This document shows, one piece after another, positions 23,033 to 23,895 of a DNA stretch of 23,895 bases. The notes beneath the pieces are model-generated. The model saw only the letters and a program-made list of their open reading frames with translations. It was not told where the DNA came from and ran no database searches. The stretch lies in contig JAEWHO010000053.1 of assembly GCA_023387755.1 (NCBI GenBank), positions 1 through 23,895 on the forward strand, in the 5' to 3' direction. The position numbers and the translations under genes were made by a program. Source of the DNA: Actinomycetes bacterium. Lineage in GTDB: Bacteria > Actinomycetota > Actinomycetes > Actinomycetales > Actinomycetaceae. How positions within the stretch are numbered: position 1 is the first letter of the stretch; each line of letters opens with the position of its first letter.

Positions 23033-23865
23033 GTATCGAACCGGAGGTGCGGCCCGAGCTGTGGCCGCCCAAGTTCCGACGCCGCCAGGGCACCCTTTAT
23101 ATGGGTGCCCTGGGGGTTTCTGACCTAGTCGATAACGCTGGTAGCCGGCCGGTGCTGGTGGTGGATGAATCGGCCCTGCGCGGACGGGCGCTGGTGTGGC
23201 TGACCGCCATGGATGAGGCCTTCTGGCCCGGCTACGGTATGGCAGGCGCGCGGGTGTACTGTGATCCGGCCGTCCTCGGCCCGGAGTTGAGCACCATCGC
23301 GGCCGAGGTGGGGGTTGAACTCCTGCCAGCCGGCAGCGCGCCGGTGCCGCTGGCGACCACGGCCGTGGCCGCCGCCGCGCGGCAGGCCCTGGCTGGTAGT
23401 GATTGGCAAGCCCTAGCTAATGGTGCGGGGAATCCCGACAGCGCTCCAGCCGGTGCGCTCAATACCTGGGGCCTGCAGTATCAGGTGCCCGGCGTGTGCC
23501 TCCCACTGCAATCAGGTGAAAGTGCACCCAGCGAGGCAGAGTCCCGGGTGGACCGCCAGAAAGATATTGCCGATACCCTTGCAGCCGTCGTGCGCGAAGC
23601 ACAATCCACGGCCCCGCATGGTGCCTCGGCCGCCCTCGCGCAGCCGGCCCAGCCCCCAGCTGCCCCACTCGTGACCGTCGAAATCAGCCGCGCACTATTG
23701 CAAAGCAGCAGTATTCTCGTGAGCGGTGGCCGGGTGTGGTCTGGACTATCCGTGGAGCTCCTTCCGAACGCTGAGAAGGCGGGCCGCGGCGTCGTCGTCG
23801 ACGGAGAAGACCTGCGGACGGTGGCACTGCCGGTGAACCCAACCCCGTATTCGACTGCTGAGTGA
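23029..23865 (+). CDS. Degenerate LysA-like (diaminopimelate decarboxylase-derived) protein
   Basis: A 278-aa protein starting at a GTG that overlaps the argS stop (GTGA). The first about 95 residues look like the start of actinobacterial LysA: LWPPKFRRRQGTLYMGALGV, then SDLVDNAGSRPVLVVDESAL, and ARVYCDPAVLGPEL where LysA has a VYYAGKAF-type motif. The PLP-binding lysine is therefore absent (Cys-Asp-Pro-Ala instead). After about residue 100 I see no LysA motifs: an Ala/Ser/Pro-rich, low-complexity middle (about 105-215) leads to an unrecognised C-terminal segment (VTVEISRALLQSSSILVSGG onward). In many actinobacteria lysA directly follows argS, so position supports a decayed or repurposed lysA. 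The length is well short of a typical LysA (over 400 aa). Decarboxylase activity is very unlikely. The reading frame is intact with codon use like its neighbours, so it is probably expressed. Confidence 0.65.
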   Translation: MSIEPEVRPELWPPKFRRRQGTLYMGALGVSDLVDNAGSRPVLVVDESALRGRALVWLTAMDEAFWPGYGMAGARVYCDPAVLGPELSTIAAEVGVELLPAGSAPVPLATTAVAAAARQALAGSDWQALANGAGNPDSAPAGALNTWGLQYQVPGVCLPLQSGESAPSEAESRVDRQKDIADTLAAVVREAQSTAPHGASAALAQPAQPPAAPLVTVEISRALLQSSSILVSGGRVWSGLSVELLPNAEKAGRGVVVDGEDLRTVALPVNPTPYSTAE

Positions 23866-23895
23866 GACGCACGCCCCACGGCGCGGCCAGTTTGG
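23862..23895 (+). CDS. Start of a following gene, cut by the window end
   Basis: A GTG overlaps the stop of the LysA-like gene (GTGA at 23862-23865), the coupling style used throughout this window. Only 11 codons (VRRTPHGAASL) are visible and I do not recognise them. In relatives homoserine dehydrogenase often follows here, but nothing in these residues shows that. Confidence 0.35.
   Translation, partial: MRRTPHGAASL

Noticed and set aside
1..23895. CRISPR arrays, insertion sequences, prophage or integron features
   Set aside because: No repeat-spacer array, transposase, integrase or terminal inverted repeat pair was seen; the only repeat cluster is the short one at 3698-3751.

Overview
The window is a stretch of high-G+C actinobacterial chromosome. 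The fused 2-oxoglutarate decarboxylase/dehydrogenase (Kgd/OdhA type), the paired CNNM/CorC genes, the CynX-type transporter, frequent GTG starts with 1-8 nt gene overlaps, and an argS gene that looks leaderless all point to Actinomycetia. I favour the Actinomycetaceae, but I cannot name a genus from the sequence.

Region 1 (1-3386, + strand) is a siderophore/iron-chelate ABC importer: the 3' part of a substrate-binding protein gene that carries a frameshift, two FecCD permeases and a FecE-type ATPase. It is visibly richer in A/T-ending codons (for example TTA) than the rest of the window, so it may have been acquired. A gene-free stretch with a short tandem repeat (3387-3763) separates it from the next block.

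Region 2 (3764-11371, - strand) holds central metabolism: kgd, an SGNH-like hydrolase that has lost most catalytic residues, an unrecognised 128-aa protein, and glycogen phosphorylase. Strong hairpin terminators end kgd and glgP.

Region 3 (11372-17365, + strand) holds two overlapping CNNM/CorC-type membrane proteins, then a tightly coupled trio (M23 peptidase, glycerophosphodiester phosphodiesterase, CynX-type MFS transporter). It ends with tRNA-Arg(CCG) and a textbook intrinsic terminator.

Region 4 (17446-21376) is a second, intact iron-siderophore importer on the - strand (lipoprotein, permease, permease, ATPase), similar in layout to the Bacillus YclNOPQ type. All its genes overlap, and a DtxR/IdeR-like site with tandem half-sites lies upstream. 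The two importers probably serve iron uptake in parallel. With the first binding protein frameshifted, the first importer may be impaired or may borrow a binding protein.

Region 5 (21377-23895, + strand) holds argS, followed with a 4-nt overlap by a gene whose N-terminal part looks like a decayed diaminopimelate decarboxylase (LysA). It sits exactly where lysA is found in many actinobacteria but has lost the PLP lysine. I consider this the most unusual gene here. The window ends just inside the next reading frame.
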